A DNA stretch of 40,485 nt from Bacteroidales bacterium UBA6207. GTDB taxonomy: Bacteria; Bacteroidota; Bacteroidia; Bacteroidales; F082. Where the stretch lies: positions 1-40,485 of the forward strand of contig DISP01000086.1 of the NCBI GenBank assembly GCA_002421995.1, given 5' to 3'. Positions 7,466 through 17,244 of the stretch are shown one piece after another. Under the pieces are notes generated by a model. That model worked only from the letters and a program-made list of their open reading frames with translations, ran no database searches and was not told the origin of the DNA. Within the stretch, counting starts at the first letter, position 1, and every line of letters begins with the position of its first letter. The position numbers and the translations under genes are program-made.

Positions 7466-8779
7466 TTATTCTATCAGATCGCGATCGAACAAACGGATGA
7501 TTTTATCAAGATAGCTTTGTCGTCTTTTTTCTTTAATCTCTTCTGAATGAATGGGTTCTATTTTTACTTTTTTATCACTTCGGCCTTCGGTATCTTCCTT
7601 GATCTGTTCCATTTCCAGCTCAAAATCGTAGCGTTTGATGCCTTCGATCACAAGTCCGATACCAGTTGCATACATCGGGCTTGCCAATTCGTCGGGTGTT
7701 CCTTTGGCAAGATGTTCGTTTGGATAGCCAATTCTAACCTCCATGCCCGTGAGGAATGACGAAAGCTGATCAATATGTTTCATCAATGCGCCGCCGCCGG
7801 TGAGAACAATGCCGGCAATGAGTTTTCTTTCAAGACCTGAATTCTTGATTTCATAATAAACATGCTCAATTATTTCTTCCATTCGTGCCTGAATGATTGA
7901 AGCGAGATTGCGGAACGAGATTTCCTTGGCAGGTCTTCCCCTTATTCCCGGTATTGAGACTACTTCATCATCGCGGTTTTCGCTTGCAAGGGCTGAGCCG
8001 AATTTTACTTTCACCTCCTCAGCATGTTTTTTGATGATCGTGCATCCCTCGCGAATATCTTCGGTAATAATGTCACCACCAAAGGGGATGACGGCTGTGT
8101 GACGGATAATCTTGTCATAGAAAATGGCAATGTCTGTTGTGCCACCGCCGATATCAACCAAAACCACTCCGGCTTCTTTTTCCTCATCACTGAGCACCGA
8201 TTCGGCAGAAGCTATTGGTTCAAGAATCAGATCAACCATTTCAAGTCCGGCTCGTTTCACACATTTCAGAATATTTTTTGCTGCTGCGGTTTGCCCGATG
8301 ATGACGTGAAAATTGGCTTCGATTTTGCTGCCTAACATTCCAACGGGTTGTTTTATACCTTGCTCACCATCAATAATATAATCCTGAGGAATCACATCAA
8401 TAATCTCTTCGCCGGCTGCCATGCTAAGCTTGTACATGTCGTTGTTGAGCTTATCAATTTCGAGACGGTTGATTTCTTTGTCGTGTACCTCCCTGATCAG
8501 ACTCCCGCGGTGCTGAAGGCTTTTTATGTGCTGGCCGGCGATGCCGACATTTACATATTTGATGTCAACTCCTGAACTGATTGAGGCTTCCTCAACAGCT
8601 TTTTTGATTGATTGAACGGTGTCTTCAATATTTGAAACCATACCGCGCTTCACCCCGATGGACTCAGAGCGGCCGTAGCCCAGAATGTCAATTTTGCCGT
8701 TTTCGTTACGACGTCCGACAATACAGGCAATTTTTGTTGTTCCAATGTCTAATCCGACAATAATTTCAGAAGTTTTCAT
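7466..8779 (-). CDS. ftsA: Cell division protein FtsA
   Basis: FtsA is the actin-like ATPase that tethers FtsZ to the membrane and recruits late division proteins. The 437-residue product shows phosphate-1 motif DIGTTK at 11-16, phosphate-2 VDIGGGTTDIAIF near 207, and the adenosine motif IVLTGGGALMKHI near 325. The C-terminal segment SYLDKIIRLFDRDLIE looks like the amphipathic membrane-targeting helix. Its start overlaps the ftsQ stop by 4 bases, so the two are likely translationally coupled. Confidence 0.96.
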   Translation of the reverse strand: MKTSEIIVGLDIGTTKIACIVGRRNENGKIDILGYGRSESIGVKRGMVSNIEDTVQSIKKAVEEASISSGVDIKYVNVGIAGQHIKSLQHRGSLIREVHDKEINRLEIDKLNNDMYKLSMAAGEEIIDVIPQDYIIDGEQGIKQPVGMLGSKIEANFHVIIGQTAAAKNILKCVKRAGLEMVDLILEPIASAESVLSDEEKEAGVVLVDIGGGTTDIAIFYDKIIRHTAVIPFGGDIITEDIREGCTIIKKHAEEVKVKFGSALASENRDDEVVSIPGIRGRPAKEISFRNLASIIQARMEEIIEHVYYEIKNSGLERKLIAGIVLTGGGALMKHIDQLSSFLTGMEVRIGYPNEHLAKGTPDELASPMYATGIGLVIEGIKRYDFELEMEQIKEDTEGRSDKKVKIEPIHSEEIKEKRRQSYLDKIIRLFDRDLIE

Positions 8780-9570
8780 AGGGAATCTCTTTTAGTACAA
8801 ACAATTTGGTTTTTAAAACTTGCGTTGATAGTGTGATAGTTATGTAGTGCAGGGTCGTTTGACCTGGCCTGAAAAAAGGCTGAAACATTAAAGATTTTTT
8901 GAGCGATATAATTGGTGTCGCCAATATAGATTGGTGAATCACCGATTTTTGGACTTAGCTCTATGGTTTCGTTTTCATTGATGAAGATCTGATCAATGAG
9001 CACTTGCATGAAAGGATCTTTGTTGATGGCACCGGCTGTTTTGGCGACGGAAAACACACTGTGCTTTTTGTTGATGAGTTTTGACAAAGGAAGGGCTGAA
9101 TTATCCGGAACCGGCAATGAGCTGATGTTTCCATTTGCTACAATCACGCGCGAAATAAAATCAGGATGTGTTGGAAACAGTACGTTGTCTTCTCCAATAT
9201 AGAAAGATTGATTGGTGAGAGTGAAAACGCGTACAACAGGTTTACGTTCGGTCAACTGCACTTTTATTTTACGTTCGAGCGTTGATGACGCTTCTGCTTT
9301 TACAACATACGGATTTTGCTCCAGACTTGTTTTCAATGCCCTGATATTGGTCCAGCCCAATGCCTTGGTGCGATTGGCTCCAACCATCTCGGTGATTTCT
9401 TTATACACAACATTATATGAAAGAAACCCGCCTTCCTGCTGTTGTTTGATCTCAAGTTCAAGGCCGGTCACCGGTAAGCTGTAGTGAACTGTACGTGCAA
9501 AGCCCAGCAAAGCAACAAGCGCGGCTGCTGTCAGAATCCAGGTTGTGATTGTTAGGATGCGCTTCACCAT
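8776..9570 (-). CDS. ftsQ: Cell division protein FtsQ/DivIB
   Basis: FtsQ is a single-pass inner-membrane protein that links early and late division proteins through its periplasmic POTRA domain. The 264-residue product has a short cytoplasmic start (MVKRI), one membrane segment (ILTAAALVALLGF) and a periplasmic region with the POTRA-like stretch ending NPYVVKAEASSTLERKI and then QLTERKPVVRVF. Sequence conservation in this family is low, but position between murC and ftsA and the topology make the call safe. It overlaps murC by 7 bases and ftsA by 4. Confidence 0.9.
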   Translation of the reverse strand: MVKRILTITTWILTAAALVALLGFARTVHYSLPVTGLELEIKQQQEGGFLSYNVVYKEITEMVGANRTKALGWTNIRALKTSLEQNPYVVKAEASSTLERKIKVQLTERKPVVRVFTLTNQSFYIGEDNVLFPTHPDFISRVIVANGNISSLPVPDNSALPLSKLINKKHSVFSVAKTAGAINKDPFMQVLIDQIFINENETIELSPKIGDSPIYIGDTNYIAQKIFNVSAFFQARSNDPALHNYHTINASFKNQIVCTKRDSL

Positions 9571-10913
9571 GACTCAATGAGGTATTGCAAAGGTTCAACC
9601 AGCTGATCAATATCTCCGGCGCCAAGTGTCAAAAGAACTTCTGGTTTTGATGCTGATACATAATCAATTACCTCAGTTTTTGTTAATAATTGCCTGGTCG
9701 GCACCTTACACAAATGCAAGAGTTTTTCAGAAGTCACACCCGGGATGGGTTCTTCTCTGGCCGGATAGATGTCGAGCAAAATCAATTCATCCAACATACT
9801 GAGACTTTCTGCAAAACCATCCATGAAGTCGCGGGTGCGGCTGTAAAGATGGGGCTGAAAAATGCCGCATATTTTCTTGTCTGGAAACAGCTCTTTTGCA
9901 GCTGAAATACATGCTTTCAGCTCTTCCGGATGATGGGCATAATCATCTATGTAAAAGTGTTTTGGTCCGTTCACAAGGCTGTCAAACCGTCGCCAGACCC
10001 CCGAATAGCTTTCGAGTGCCTTGGCAATTACATGTTGTTCAATACCATACTGAATGGCAACTGTGGAGGCTGCCAAAGCATTTTCGATGTTGTGACGGCC
10101 GGCTACCTTAAGCCTGATCGTAATTTTTGGATTGTTGCCGTAATACCAGTCATAGCGGAAACGACCATTTTCGACGCCCGGGTTTTCGGCCCTTGAAAGT
10201 GCTGATGCTGAAATGGCATAGGTGCTTGATTCAGTATTTCTTTGAAGTGGAAGCCCTTCACGGTGAATTAGTTTGCCTCCTGTTTTGATGCCATTCACAA
10301 ATTCCTGGTAAATGCTGATCATTGAAAGGTGATCATTATATATATCCAGATGGTCGGCATCCATCGAAGAAACAACGGCCATTTGGGGCCGGAGTTTCAG
10401 GAAGCTTTTGTCATATTCATCTGCTTCAACAACAATCACTTCAGCGTCGGGGCATGTGACAAGGTTGCTTTGAAAATTGTTTGCGATACCACCGATAAAG
10501 GCTGTTACCCTGATTCCGGCCTGGTAGAGCAGGTGGGTGATCATCGAGGTAATGGTGGTTTTGCCGTGTGTTCCGGCTATTGCAATCGTTGGGATTGATT
10601 CGGTGATTTTTCCGAGTACCTCGGCTCTTTTTAACAAAGGAATGCCTTTCTCTTTGATAAAGGCGAGCTCATTGAGCGTAGCCGGAATGGCAGGCGTGTA
10701 CACAACAAGCGAAGTTTCGTCAGGAATCATCGTGCTGTCGTCAGAATAATGAATTGCAATTCCTTCCTGCTCAAGTTTTTCGGTGAGGGCTGTACGTGTT
10801 TTATCATAACCCGAAACGATGGCACCCTGTCCTTTGAAGTAGCGCGCAAGGGCACTCATCCCGATACCGCCAATTCCCAGAAAATAGATATGTTGTCCTT
10901 TTTCTGTTTTCAT
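9564..10913 (-). CDS. murC: UDP-N-acetylmuramate--L-alanine ligase
   Basis: MurC adds L-alanine to UDP-MurNAc in the cytoplasm, the first step of the peptide stem. The 449-residue protein has the N-terminal Rossmann motif GIGGIGMSALARY, the ATP loop AGTHGKTTITSM near residue 112, the EADEYDKSF segment near 163, and the C-terminal domain with YAHHPEELKA and FQPHLYSRT. Length is normal for MurC. It overlaps murG by 4 bases upstream and ftsQ by 7 downstream. Confidence 0.97.
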   Translation of the reverse strand: MKTEKGQHIYFLGIGGIGMSALARYFKGQGAIVSGYDKTRTALTEKLEQEGIAIHYSDDSTMIPDETSLVVYTPAIPATLNELAFIKEKGIPLLKRAEVLGKITESIPTIAIAGTHGKTTITSMITHLLYQAGIRVTAFIGGIANNFQSNLVTCPDAEVIVVEADEYDKSFLKLRPQMAVVSSMDADHLDIYNDHLSMISIYQEFVNGIKTGGKLIHREGLPLQRNTESSTYAISASALSRAENPGVENGRFRYDWYYGNNPKITIRLKVAGRHNIENALAASTVAIQYGIEQHVIAKALESYSGVWRRFDSLVNGPKHFYIDDYAHHPEELKACISAAKELFPDKKICGIFQPHLYSRTRDFMDGFAESLSMLDELILLDIYPAREEPIPGVTSEKLLHLCKVPTRQLLTKTEVIDYVSASKPEVLLTLGAGDIDQLVEPLQYLIESW

Positions 10914-12022
10914 CTTTGAGCGAGATTTAGAATTTGGGCTACTATATTTTTACCGGCATCGGGCAAAGCAAACTTTTGTATGCCTGCCGACATTTCTTCC
11001 CGCTGTTTTTTATTTGATGCAAGATCAATGATAGCCGGCAGGAGTTCTTTGTCGGCCTCACTGTTTCGGATCATCACAGCCGCTCCTCTGTTTACGAGAC
11101 GTAATGCGTTTTGTGTTTGGTGATCCTCTGCAGCTGTTGGCAGTGGAACAAGAATCACCGCTTTTCCCACAAAGGATAATTCGGAGATGGCCATGGCTCC
11201 GGCACGGGAAACCACCAAATCGCTTGCAGCGTATGCCAGATCCATCCGCTCAACAAAGTCAACAACTTTTATCTTATCGCTCAATCCGGCGTCGAGAACT
11301 GCCTGTCTGGCTTCTCCGAAGAAAAGCTTCCCTGTTTGCCAAATTAGCTGTATATCAGCATGATGAATTTTTTGTAGATTGTTCTTGATGGCTTTGTTAA
11401 TGGCTAACGCACCCTGGCTTCCTCCGGTTATAAATGCAACTGTGCTGCTTCCAATCAACTGGAAGTATTTCAAAGCATCTTCTTTTTTCCCCACGGTTTC
11501 AACAGCTTTGATCCTGAGTGGATTGCCTGTGAGCACTGTTTTCTCCTTTGAGAACCACTTTTCCATGTCTTCATAAGCAACACAAATTTTGTTCACCTCT
11601 TTGGCTAACAGTCTGTTGGTGATTCCGGGATAAGAATTCTGTTCTTGTATGAGCGTCGGAATCTTTCTTCTGATGGCCATCCTGAGTGTGGGGCCGCTGG
11701 CATAACCACCTACGCCGATCACCACATCAGGTTTAAACTGACGTAGAACAGTGTTTGCTTTAGCCATGCTGCATACAAGTTTTAGCGGAAATAGCAAATT
11801 GCTCCAACTCATCTTTCTTTGAAATCCGCTGATCCATAGTCCTTTGATGGGATACCCGGCTTTGGGCACGCGATCCATCTCCATGCGACCTTTTGCGCCA
11901 ACAAAGAGGATTTGCACCCCGGGCCGTTGCTGCCTGAGTTCGTCGGCTATGGCCAGGGCGGGGAAGATGTGTCCGCCCGTACCGCCTCCGCTAATGATCA
12001 CTTTCAATGACTGTGGCTTCAT
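10910..12022 (-). CDS. murG: UDP-GlcNAc:lipid I N-acetylglucosaminyltransferase
   Basis: MurG transfers GlcNAc to lipid I on the inner face of the membrane to make lipid II. The GT-B fold is marked by ISGGGTGGHIFPALAIADEL at the N-terminus, GVGGYASGP near 105, the donor-site GGSQGALAIN near 200, and FVERMDLAYAASDLVVSRAG in the C-domain. I place the start at the ATG at 12022 (371 residues, MKPQSLKVIISGG). An in-frame start at 12067 adds 15 basic residues not typical of MurG. Either way it overlaps the end of ftsW, by 32 bases with the chosen start. Confidence 0.95.
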   Translation of the reverse strand: MKPQSLKVIISGGGTGGHIFPALAIADELRQQRPGVQILFVGAKGRMEMDRVPKAGYPIKGLWISGFQRKMSWSNLLFPLKLVCSMAKANTVLRQFKPDVVIGVGGYASGPTLRMAIRRKIPTLIQEQNSYPGITNRLLAKEVNKICVAYEDMEKWFSKEKTVLTGNPLRIKAVETVGKKEDALKYFQLIGSSTVAFITGGSQGALAINKAIKNNLQKIHHADIQLIWQTGKLFFGEARQAVLDAGLSDKIKVVDFVERMDLAYAASDLVVSRAGAMAISELSFVGKAVILVPLPTAAEDHQTQNALRLVNRGAAVMIRNSEADKELLPAIIDLASNKKQREEMSAGIQKFALPDAGKNIVAQILNLAQR

Positions 12023-13160
12023 CAGACGCGGGGATTTGTGATTTTTTTGCAACTTCTTTACTAACACTTAAAATGATTCCAAGCGACAAACTTGTAAACC
12101 AAATGGATGTGCCTCCCATGCTCACGAGCGGTAACGGTTGCCCGGTAACTGGCAACATGCCCACGGCAACGCCCATATTGATCATGGCTTGAAAAACGAG
12201 GCTAAATGCAACTCCGATGGTGAGAAAAGCACCAAAAGTCTGCGGTATTTTTGTTACAATGACTACTGCTCTGAAAAGCAATATCAGGTATAACAGCACA
12301 ATAAAACTACCTCCCAGCAGTCCGTACTCTTCTACAATAATGGCAAAAATGAAGTCGGAATAGGGATGAGGAAGAAAATTGCGTTGTGTACTGTTACCGG
12401 GTGCTTTGCCAACAATTCCACCACTCGCAATGGCTATCTGCGCCTGCTCTGTTTGGTAATTGTCGCCGGTTCCGTTGATAAAGTTCTCAACACGGTTCTT
12501 CCAGGTTATCAGGCGACCCTGACGCTCATCAGGTAGTTGGCTGAGAATGAAAATGAATATTGTAAGTGCCACAATGCCAAGGCCAATCAGGGAGAAGATA
12601 TATTTCATATTGATCCGGCCAATGAACAACAGCACAAGACTTGTTGAGAATAACATGGCAGCTGTGGAAAAATTTGCAGGAAGAATTAAAAACACAACAA
12701 GTAGAACAGGAACCATCAATGGCACAAAAGCTGATCTAAAGTCCTTGATATTTTCTTGTTTTTTGGTCAACGAACGCGCCAAATACATGATAAGTGTAAG
12801 TTTTGCCAGGTCACTGGTTTGAAAAGTGAGATTAAACGGCAATGGGATTACGCGCTTGGCATCATTGAGGTCGAGGCCGAACAAAAGTGTAAACAACAAA
12901 AGCGGTACACTGATCCAAAGGGCCGCCTGAAACACGGGAGAGAAATATACATACTTGACTTTGTGTGCCAAATACATAAAAAGTAATCCGATTATAAGTA
13001 TTACAAGGTGTTTCATCATATAATACTCTGTGTTTCCACCTTTGAATTTATATGCCAGTGTCCCTGTTGAGCTATAAACCGCCAATAGTGAAACAACTGA
13101 AAGCAAAAGCACAACAGCCCAAATAACTTTATCACCTTTTATGTCTTTCAGCAAGCCCAT
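11991..13160 (-). CDS. ftsW: Septal peptidoglycan polymerase FtsW (SEDS family)
   Basis: FtsW polymerises lipid II glycan strands at the septum together with its partner transpeptidase FtsI. The 389-residue product has about ten hydrophobic segments. It carries the SEDS signatures: the region with NRVENFINGTGDNYQTEQAQ, then the stretch around FIFAIIVEEYGLLGG, and GVAVGMLPVTGQPLPLVSMG near the C-terminus. Position between murD and murG inside the dcw cluster favours FtsW over the elongation paralogue RodA. It begins 11 bases after the murD stop. Confidence 0.94.
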   Translation of the reverse strand: MGLLKDIKGDKVIWAVVLLLSVVSLLAVYSSTGTLAYKFKGGNTEYYMMKHLVILIIGLLFMYLAHKVKYVYFSPVFQAALWISVPLLLFTLLFGLDLNDAKRVIPLPFNLTFQTSDLAKLTLIMYLARSLTKKQENIKDFRSAFVPLMVPVLLVVFLILPANFSTAAMLFSTSLVLLFIGRINMKYIFSLIGLGIVALTIFIFILSQLPDERQGRLITWKNRVENFINGTGDNYQTEQAQIAIASGGIVGKAPGNSTQRNFLPHPYSDFIFAIIVEEYGLLGGSFIVLLYLILLFRAVVIVTKIPQTFGAFLTIGVAFSLVFQAMINMGVAVGMLPVTGQPLPLVSMGGTSIWFTSLSLGIILSVSKEVAKKSQIPASDEATVIESDH

Positions 13161-13171
13161 TTCGTATTGGA

Positions 13172-14524
13172 TTACAGCGATTTAACAGCCAATTTAAATT
13201 GATTGCCCCGGTCTTCGTAGTTTTCGAACAAATCAAAACTCGCACAGGCGGGCGACAACAAAACGATGTCGTTTTTTGCAGCCAGCAAAGCTGCAACACC
13301 CACAGCCTGTTCAGCTGAGTCAGTATTCACGATGGTTTCAACCATTCCTTCGAAAACCTCATGAAGTTTTTGGTTGTCAGTGCCAAGGCAAACGATTGCT
13401 TTAACTTTTTGCCTCACCAGGGGGACAAGCTTTGAATAGTCGTTTCCTTTGTCAACGCCGCCTGCTATCCAGATTATCGGACGGTTGAAATATTCCAAGG
13501 CGTACCATGTTGAGTTTACGTTGGTTGCTTTGGAGTCGTTGTAAAACGATACGCCATGCACATTTGCAACATATTCCAGCCTGTGCGCAACATTTTGGTA
13601 GTCCGACATGCTTTGTTTGATGGTTTCGTTCCGGATGCCAATAATCTTGGCAGTTAAACCGGCTGCCAAAGTATTGTACATATTGTGCCGTCCTTGCAGC
13701 GCAAGCTCTTCAATCGTCATGGTAAATGGATTTGGATTGATGTTGAAAAAGAGTTGGTTATCTGAAAAATATCCGCCAGTTGAGGCGGTTGTTGGAGTCG
13801 AACCGAGTGCAATTCGTCTGGGATGCGTGTTTAGCGAACCTAATATTTCTACTGATGCAGCATCATCAGCACAATAAATAAGCGTATCATCGGCTGTTTG
13901 ATTCATACAGATGCGCGACTTCGACTTTGCATAGGCTTCAAAAGAATAATCATACCTGTCAAGATGATCGGGAGTGATGTTGGTGATAATAGCAATGTCG
14001 GGTCTGAAGTGAACGATGCCATCCAATTGAAAACTACTTAGTTCCAAAACAAAATAGTCGTGGTCAGAATGAGCCAGATTTGCTGCAAAACTCGTCCCGA
14101 CATTGCCTGCAACACAAACATCAAGACCTGCTTTTTTCATTATATGACCCGTAAGCAGCGTGGTTGTAGTTTTTCCGTTGCTGCCTGTAATACCAATAAT
14201 TTTGGCCTTTGTGAACCAGGATGCAAATTCAATCTCAGAGATAATGTCGGCTCCGGCAACTTCTTGCAGGATTGGTGCCCTGTCAGAAATTCCCGGACTT
14301 TTAATAACCAGACCGGCTTTGCTCACTATCTCAGCGCTGTGTCCGCCCTCTTCGAATGCAATGCCGTTTTCTGAAAGAATTTTTTTGAATTCAGGTTTGA
14401 TTTGAGCGTATTCCGAAACAAATACCTTGTAGCCTTTTCGAGCTGCAAGCAAAGCTGCGCCTGTGCCGCTTTCGCCGCCCCCAAGCACCACAATGTTTGT
14501 GTATATGTTTTGGTGTTTTGTCAT
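13172..14524 (-). CDS. murD: UDP-N-acetylmuramoyl-L-alanine--D-glutamate ligase
   Basis: MurD adds D-glutamate to UDP-MurNAc-L-Ala. The 450-residue product shows an N-terminal nucleotide-binding motif (VVLGGGESGTGAALLAARKG), the ATP loop GITGSNGKTTTTLLTGHI near 113, the central ELSSFQLDG and NITPDHLDRY segments, and the C-terminal domain with NDSKATN and IWIAGGVDKGNDY. All are typical and in order. It starts 3 bases after mraY and is followed by ftsW after 11 bases. Confidence 0.97.
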   Translation of the reverse strand: MTKHQNIYTNIVVLGGGESGTGAALLAARKGYKVFVSEYAQIKPEFKKILSENGIAFEEGGHSAEIVSKAGLVIKSPGISDRAPILQEVAGADIISEIEFASWFTKAKIIGITGSNGKTTTTLLTGHIMKKAGLDVCVAGNVGTSFAANLAHSDHDYFVLELSSFQLDGIVHFRPDIAIITNITPDHLDRYDYSFEAYAKSKSRICMNQTADDTLIYCADDAASVEILGSLNTHPRRIALGSTPTTASTGGYFSDNQLFFNINPNPFTMTIEELALQGRHNMYNTLAAGLTAKIIGIRNETIKQSMSDYQNVAHRLEYVANVHGVSFYNDSKATNVNSTWYALEYFNRPIIWIAGGVDKGNDYSKLVPLVRQKVKAIVCLGTDNQKLHEVFEGMVETIVNTDSAEQAVGVAALLAAKNDIVLLSPACASFDLFENYEDRGNQFKLAVKSL

Positions 14525-14527
14525 CTG

Positions 14528-15769
14528 CTATCTGAGTTTCAGTGTGATTATGGTTAGGATAGCCAGAAAAATTCCAACAATCTGAAACCTCAAAACGATT
14601 TTGGGTTCGGGATATCCAAGTTTTTGAAAATGATGATGTAACGGCGACATTTTGAATATCCGGCGACCTGCTCCAAATTTGCGCTTTGTGTATTTAAAAT
14701 AGCTGACCTGCATGATTACAGAGAGACTCTCAGCTACGAAAATGCCGCAAAGAATGGGCATGAGCAGCTCCTTACGGATGAGAATTGCAAAAACAGCAAT
14801 AATGCCGCCGATAGCCAGACTGCCTGTATCACCCATGAAAACCTGGGCAGGGTAGGAGTTGTACCACAGAAATCCGATCGTGGCTCCAACGAAGGCGCTG
14901 ATGAAAATTGTGAGCTCTCCCGTATTTGGTAAATACATGATGTTCAGGTAGTCGGCAAAAATGATGTTGCCCGACACCCATGCCAGCACACCCAATGTTG
15001 CGCCAATAATGGCCGACGTTCCTGTTGCAAGCCCATCCATACCATCGGTTAGATTTGCGCCGTTGCTGATGGAGGTTATGATGAAAATCACGATCGGAAT
15101 GAAAACCAAAAAAGCATATTTTTCATAGCCCGGCCCTGCCCATTTGAGAAGCGAGGCGTAGTCAAACTCATTGTTTTTTATAAATGGAATTGTGGTTTTC
15201 GTTGCGCCCTGCTCAGCCTCACCAAACCTCGAAAAAGGCAGGTTATGACTACTTGTTTCAACGATCTCACTGGTTTTAAGATTCGATTTTTGGCGCGTTA
15301 CAACTGAGTTGTCAAAATACATGGTGATACTCACGATAAGACCCAAGGTTACCTGACCAAAAATTTTCAACTTGCCAGGCAAGCCTTTTTTATCTTTTCG
15401 GAAAACCTTGATGTAATCATCGGCAAAGCCAATTCCGCCAAGCCATAAGGTGGTGAAAACCATTAAAATGATATAGGTGTTATCGAGTTTGGTAAACAAC
15501 AGGGCCGGAATCACAATGGCTGCAATGATTATTAGCCCGCCCATTGTTGGCGTTCCTTGTTTTTCGAGTTGGCCTTCAAGTCCAAGGTCGCGCACAGTTT
15601 CGCCAACTTGTTTCTTGTTCAAGTAGCTGATCCAGCGTTTGCCAAACAAAAGCGTAATTATCAGCGAGGTGAGTACAGCCGCAGCTGCCCTGAAAGAGAT
15701 GTACTGAAACACCTGTGCTCCCGGAAAATCAAAGACTTGATCAAGATATGTGAATAAATAGTAGAGCAT
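14528..15769 (-). CDS. mraY: Phospho-N-acetylmuramoyl-pentapeptide transferase
   Basis: MraY attaches phospho-MurNAc-pentapeptide to undecaprenyl phosphate, forming lipid I. The 413-residue, multi-pass protein contains GTPTMGGLIII, the aspartate pair in GFADDYIKV, NLTDGMDGLATG, VFMGDTGSLAIGG and SPLHHHFQKLGYPE. It is about 50 residues longer than E. coli MraY. The extra length lies mainly in a polar insertion around residues 165-225, which fits the longer form common in Bacteroidota. It is spaced 5 bases from murE and 3 from murD. Confidence 0.97.
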   Translation of the reverse strand: MLYYLFTYLDQVFDFPGAQVFQYISFRAAAAVLTSLIITLLFGKRWISYLNKKQVGETVRDLGLEGQLEKQGTPTMGGLIIIAAIVIPALLFTKLDNTYIILMVFTTLWLGGIGFADDYIKVFRKDKKGLPGKLKIFGQVTLGLIVSITMYFDNSVVTRQKSNLKTSEIVETSSHNLPFSRFGEAEQGATKTTIPFIKNNEFDYASLLKWAGPGYEKYAFLVFIPIVIFIITSISNGANLTDGMDGLATGTSAIIGATLGVLAWVSGNIIFADYLNIMYLPNTGELTIFISAFVGATIGFLWYNSYPAQVFMGDTGSLAIGGIIAVFAILIRKELLMPILCGIFVAESLSVIMQVSYFKYTKRKFGAGRRIFKMSPLHHHFQKLGYPEPKIVLRFQIVGIFLAILTIITLKLR

Positions 15770-15774
15770 AGGTT

Positions 15775-17244
15775 TTAGGTATTAATAGCTTTGTTGAACA
15801 ATTGTTCCACTTCCCGTTTGTCATCAAAAGGGTGTTTTATCCCATTGATTTCCTGGTACTTCTCGTGTCCTTTGCCTGCAATAAGAATGATGTCGCCAGG
15901 TTGTGCCAGCATAACAGCAGTTTTGATTGCTTCTTTCCGATCCCTGATGATAAGGTATTTGCGATAGTGCTCGCCGGGTACGCCTTTTTTCATCTCGTCC
16001 AGGATGTCATCGGGATTTTCATATCGGGGATTGTCCGAAGTGAGTATCAGTTTATCGCTCCAGGCTGCTGCAATGCGGGCCATCTCCGGCCTTTTGGTTT
16101 TATCGCGGTTTCCACCTGCTCCGGCAACGGTGATCAGCTGCTCGTTGTGTGTCCGGATGGTGTCAATGGTTTTGAGAACATTAAGCAATGCATCAGGCGT
16201 GTGGGCATAGTCAATGATGGCAATTATGCCTTCGTCTGATTTAATCCAGTCAAAACGACCTTCTGCACTTTTCAATTTGCTGATACCTGTCAGAATTTCT
16301 TCTTTTTTCATCCCCAGTAAAGTGGCTGCACCATAAATTGCAAGCAGGTTTGAGACGTTGAATTTGCCAATCAACCGTGTGTAAACTTCATGTCCGTCGA
16401 GTTGCAAAACCAAACCATCGAAAGTGTTCTCCATTACCCTGGCCGAAAAATCTGCGGTGTTTCCAACGCTGAAGTTTTTTACCAACGCTTTCGTATTCTG
16501 TGTCATATATCTGCCGTTCTTGTCATCAGCATTCACAAGCGCGAAAGCATCATTTGGCAGCAGGTCGAAAAAAAGTTTCTTGGCATCGCGATAAGCAGCA
16601 AAACTTCCATGGTAGTCCAGGTGGTCGTGTGTGAGATTGGTGAATATGCCACCCTTAAACCTCAAACCGAAAGTGCGCATCTGAGAAAGTGCATGTGAAC
16701 TCACTTCCATGAATGCATGTGAACAACCTGCTTCAATCATCTCGTTGAGTAATGAATTGATGCTGAGCGGATCGGGAGTTGTATGTGTTGATGGCAGGGC
16801 TTTGTTGCATATTTTATTCTCAATGGTCGAGAGCAAGCCGCAGGGATAGCCGGCATCACTGAACAATTGGTGCAGCAAGGTGGCAATCGTAGTTTTGCCG
16901 TTGGTTCCTGTAACACCGGTAAGTATAAGTTTGCGCGAAGGATTGTCAAAGAATGTAGCCGCGGCCAAAGCAAGACTGAAACTGCTGTTCTCAACCTGAA
17001 TCCAGGTGCAGTCTGCTGAAATATGTTCAGGAAGTTTCTCGCAGAAGATTGCTGCAACACCTTTATCTACAACTTGTTGTATGAAATTATGTCCGTCAGT
17101 GGCTGTGCCGGTGATGGCAAAAAATGCCATACCCAGCCCTGCATTCCGTGAGTCGAAGGTCAGGGCTGAAATCTCCCTGTCCTGTGATCCGATCACTTGC
17201 AAAACCGGACAAACCGCGATGAGTGTGCTAAGTTTTTTCATCAC
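15775..17244 (-). CDS. murE: UDP-MurNAc-L-Ala-D-Glu--2,6-diaminopimelate ligase
   Basis: MurE adds the third residue of the stem peptide. The 489-residue product carries the ATP loop TGTNGKTTIATLL at about 112, the substrate loop STHTTPDPL at 152, a YRDAKKLFF stretch with the lysine expected to be carbamylated (about 222), and DNPR at 404-407. DNPR is the established signature of enzymes that use meso-diaminopimelate; lysine-using enzymes differ there. The organism therefore most likely has mDAP peptidoglycan. Its ATG overlaps the ftsI stop by 4 bases. Confidence 0.96.
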   Translation of the reverse strand: MMKKLSTLIAVCPVLQVIGSQDREISALTFDSRNAGLGMAFFAITGTATDGHNFIQQVVDKGVAAIFCEKLPEHISADCTWIQVENSSFSLALAAATFFDNPSRKLILTGVTGTNGKTTIATLLHQLFSDAGYPCGLLSTIENKICNKALPSTHTTPDPLSINSLLNEMIEAGCSHAFMEVSSHALSQMRTFGLRFKGGIFTNLTHDHLDYHGSFAAYRDAKKLFFDLLPNDAFALVNADDKNGRYMTQNTKALVKNFSVGNTADFSARVMENTFDGLVLQLDGHEVYTRLIGKFNVSNLLAIYGAATLLGMKKEEILTGISKLKSAEGRFDWIKSDEGIIAIIDYAHTPDALLNVLKTIDTIRTHNEQLITVAGAGGNRDKTKRPEMARIAAAWSDKLILTSDNPRYENPDDILDEMKKGVPGEHYRKYLIIRDRKEAIKTAVMLAQPGDIILIAGKGHEKYQEINGIKHPFDDKREVEQLFNKAINT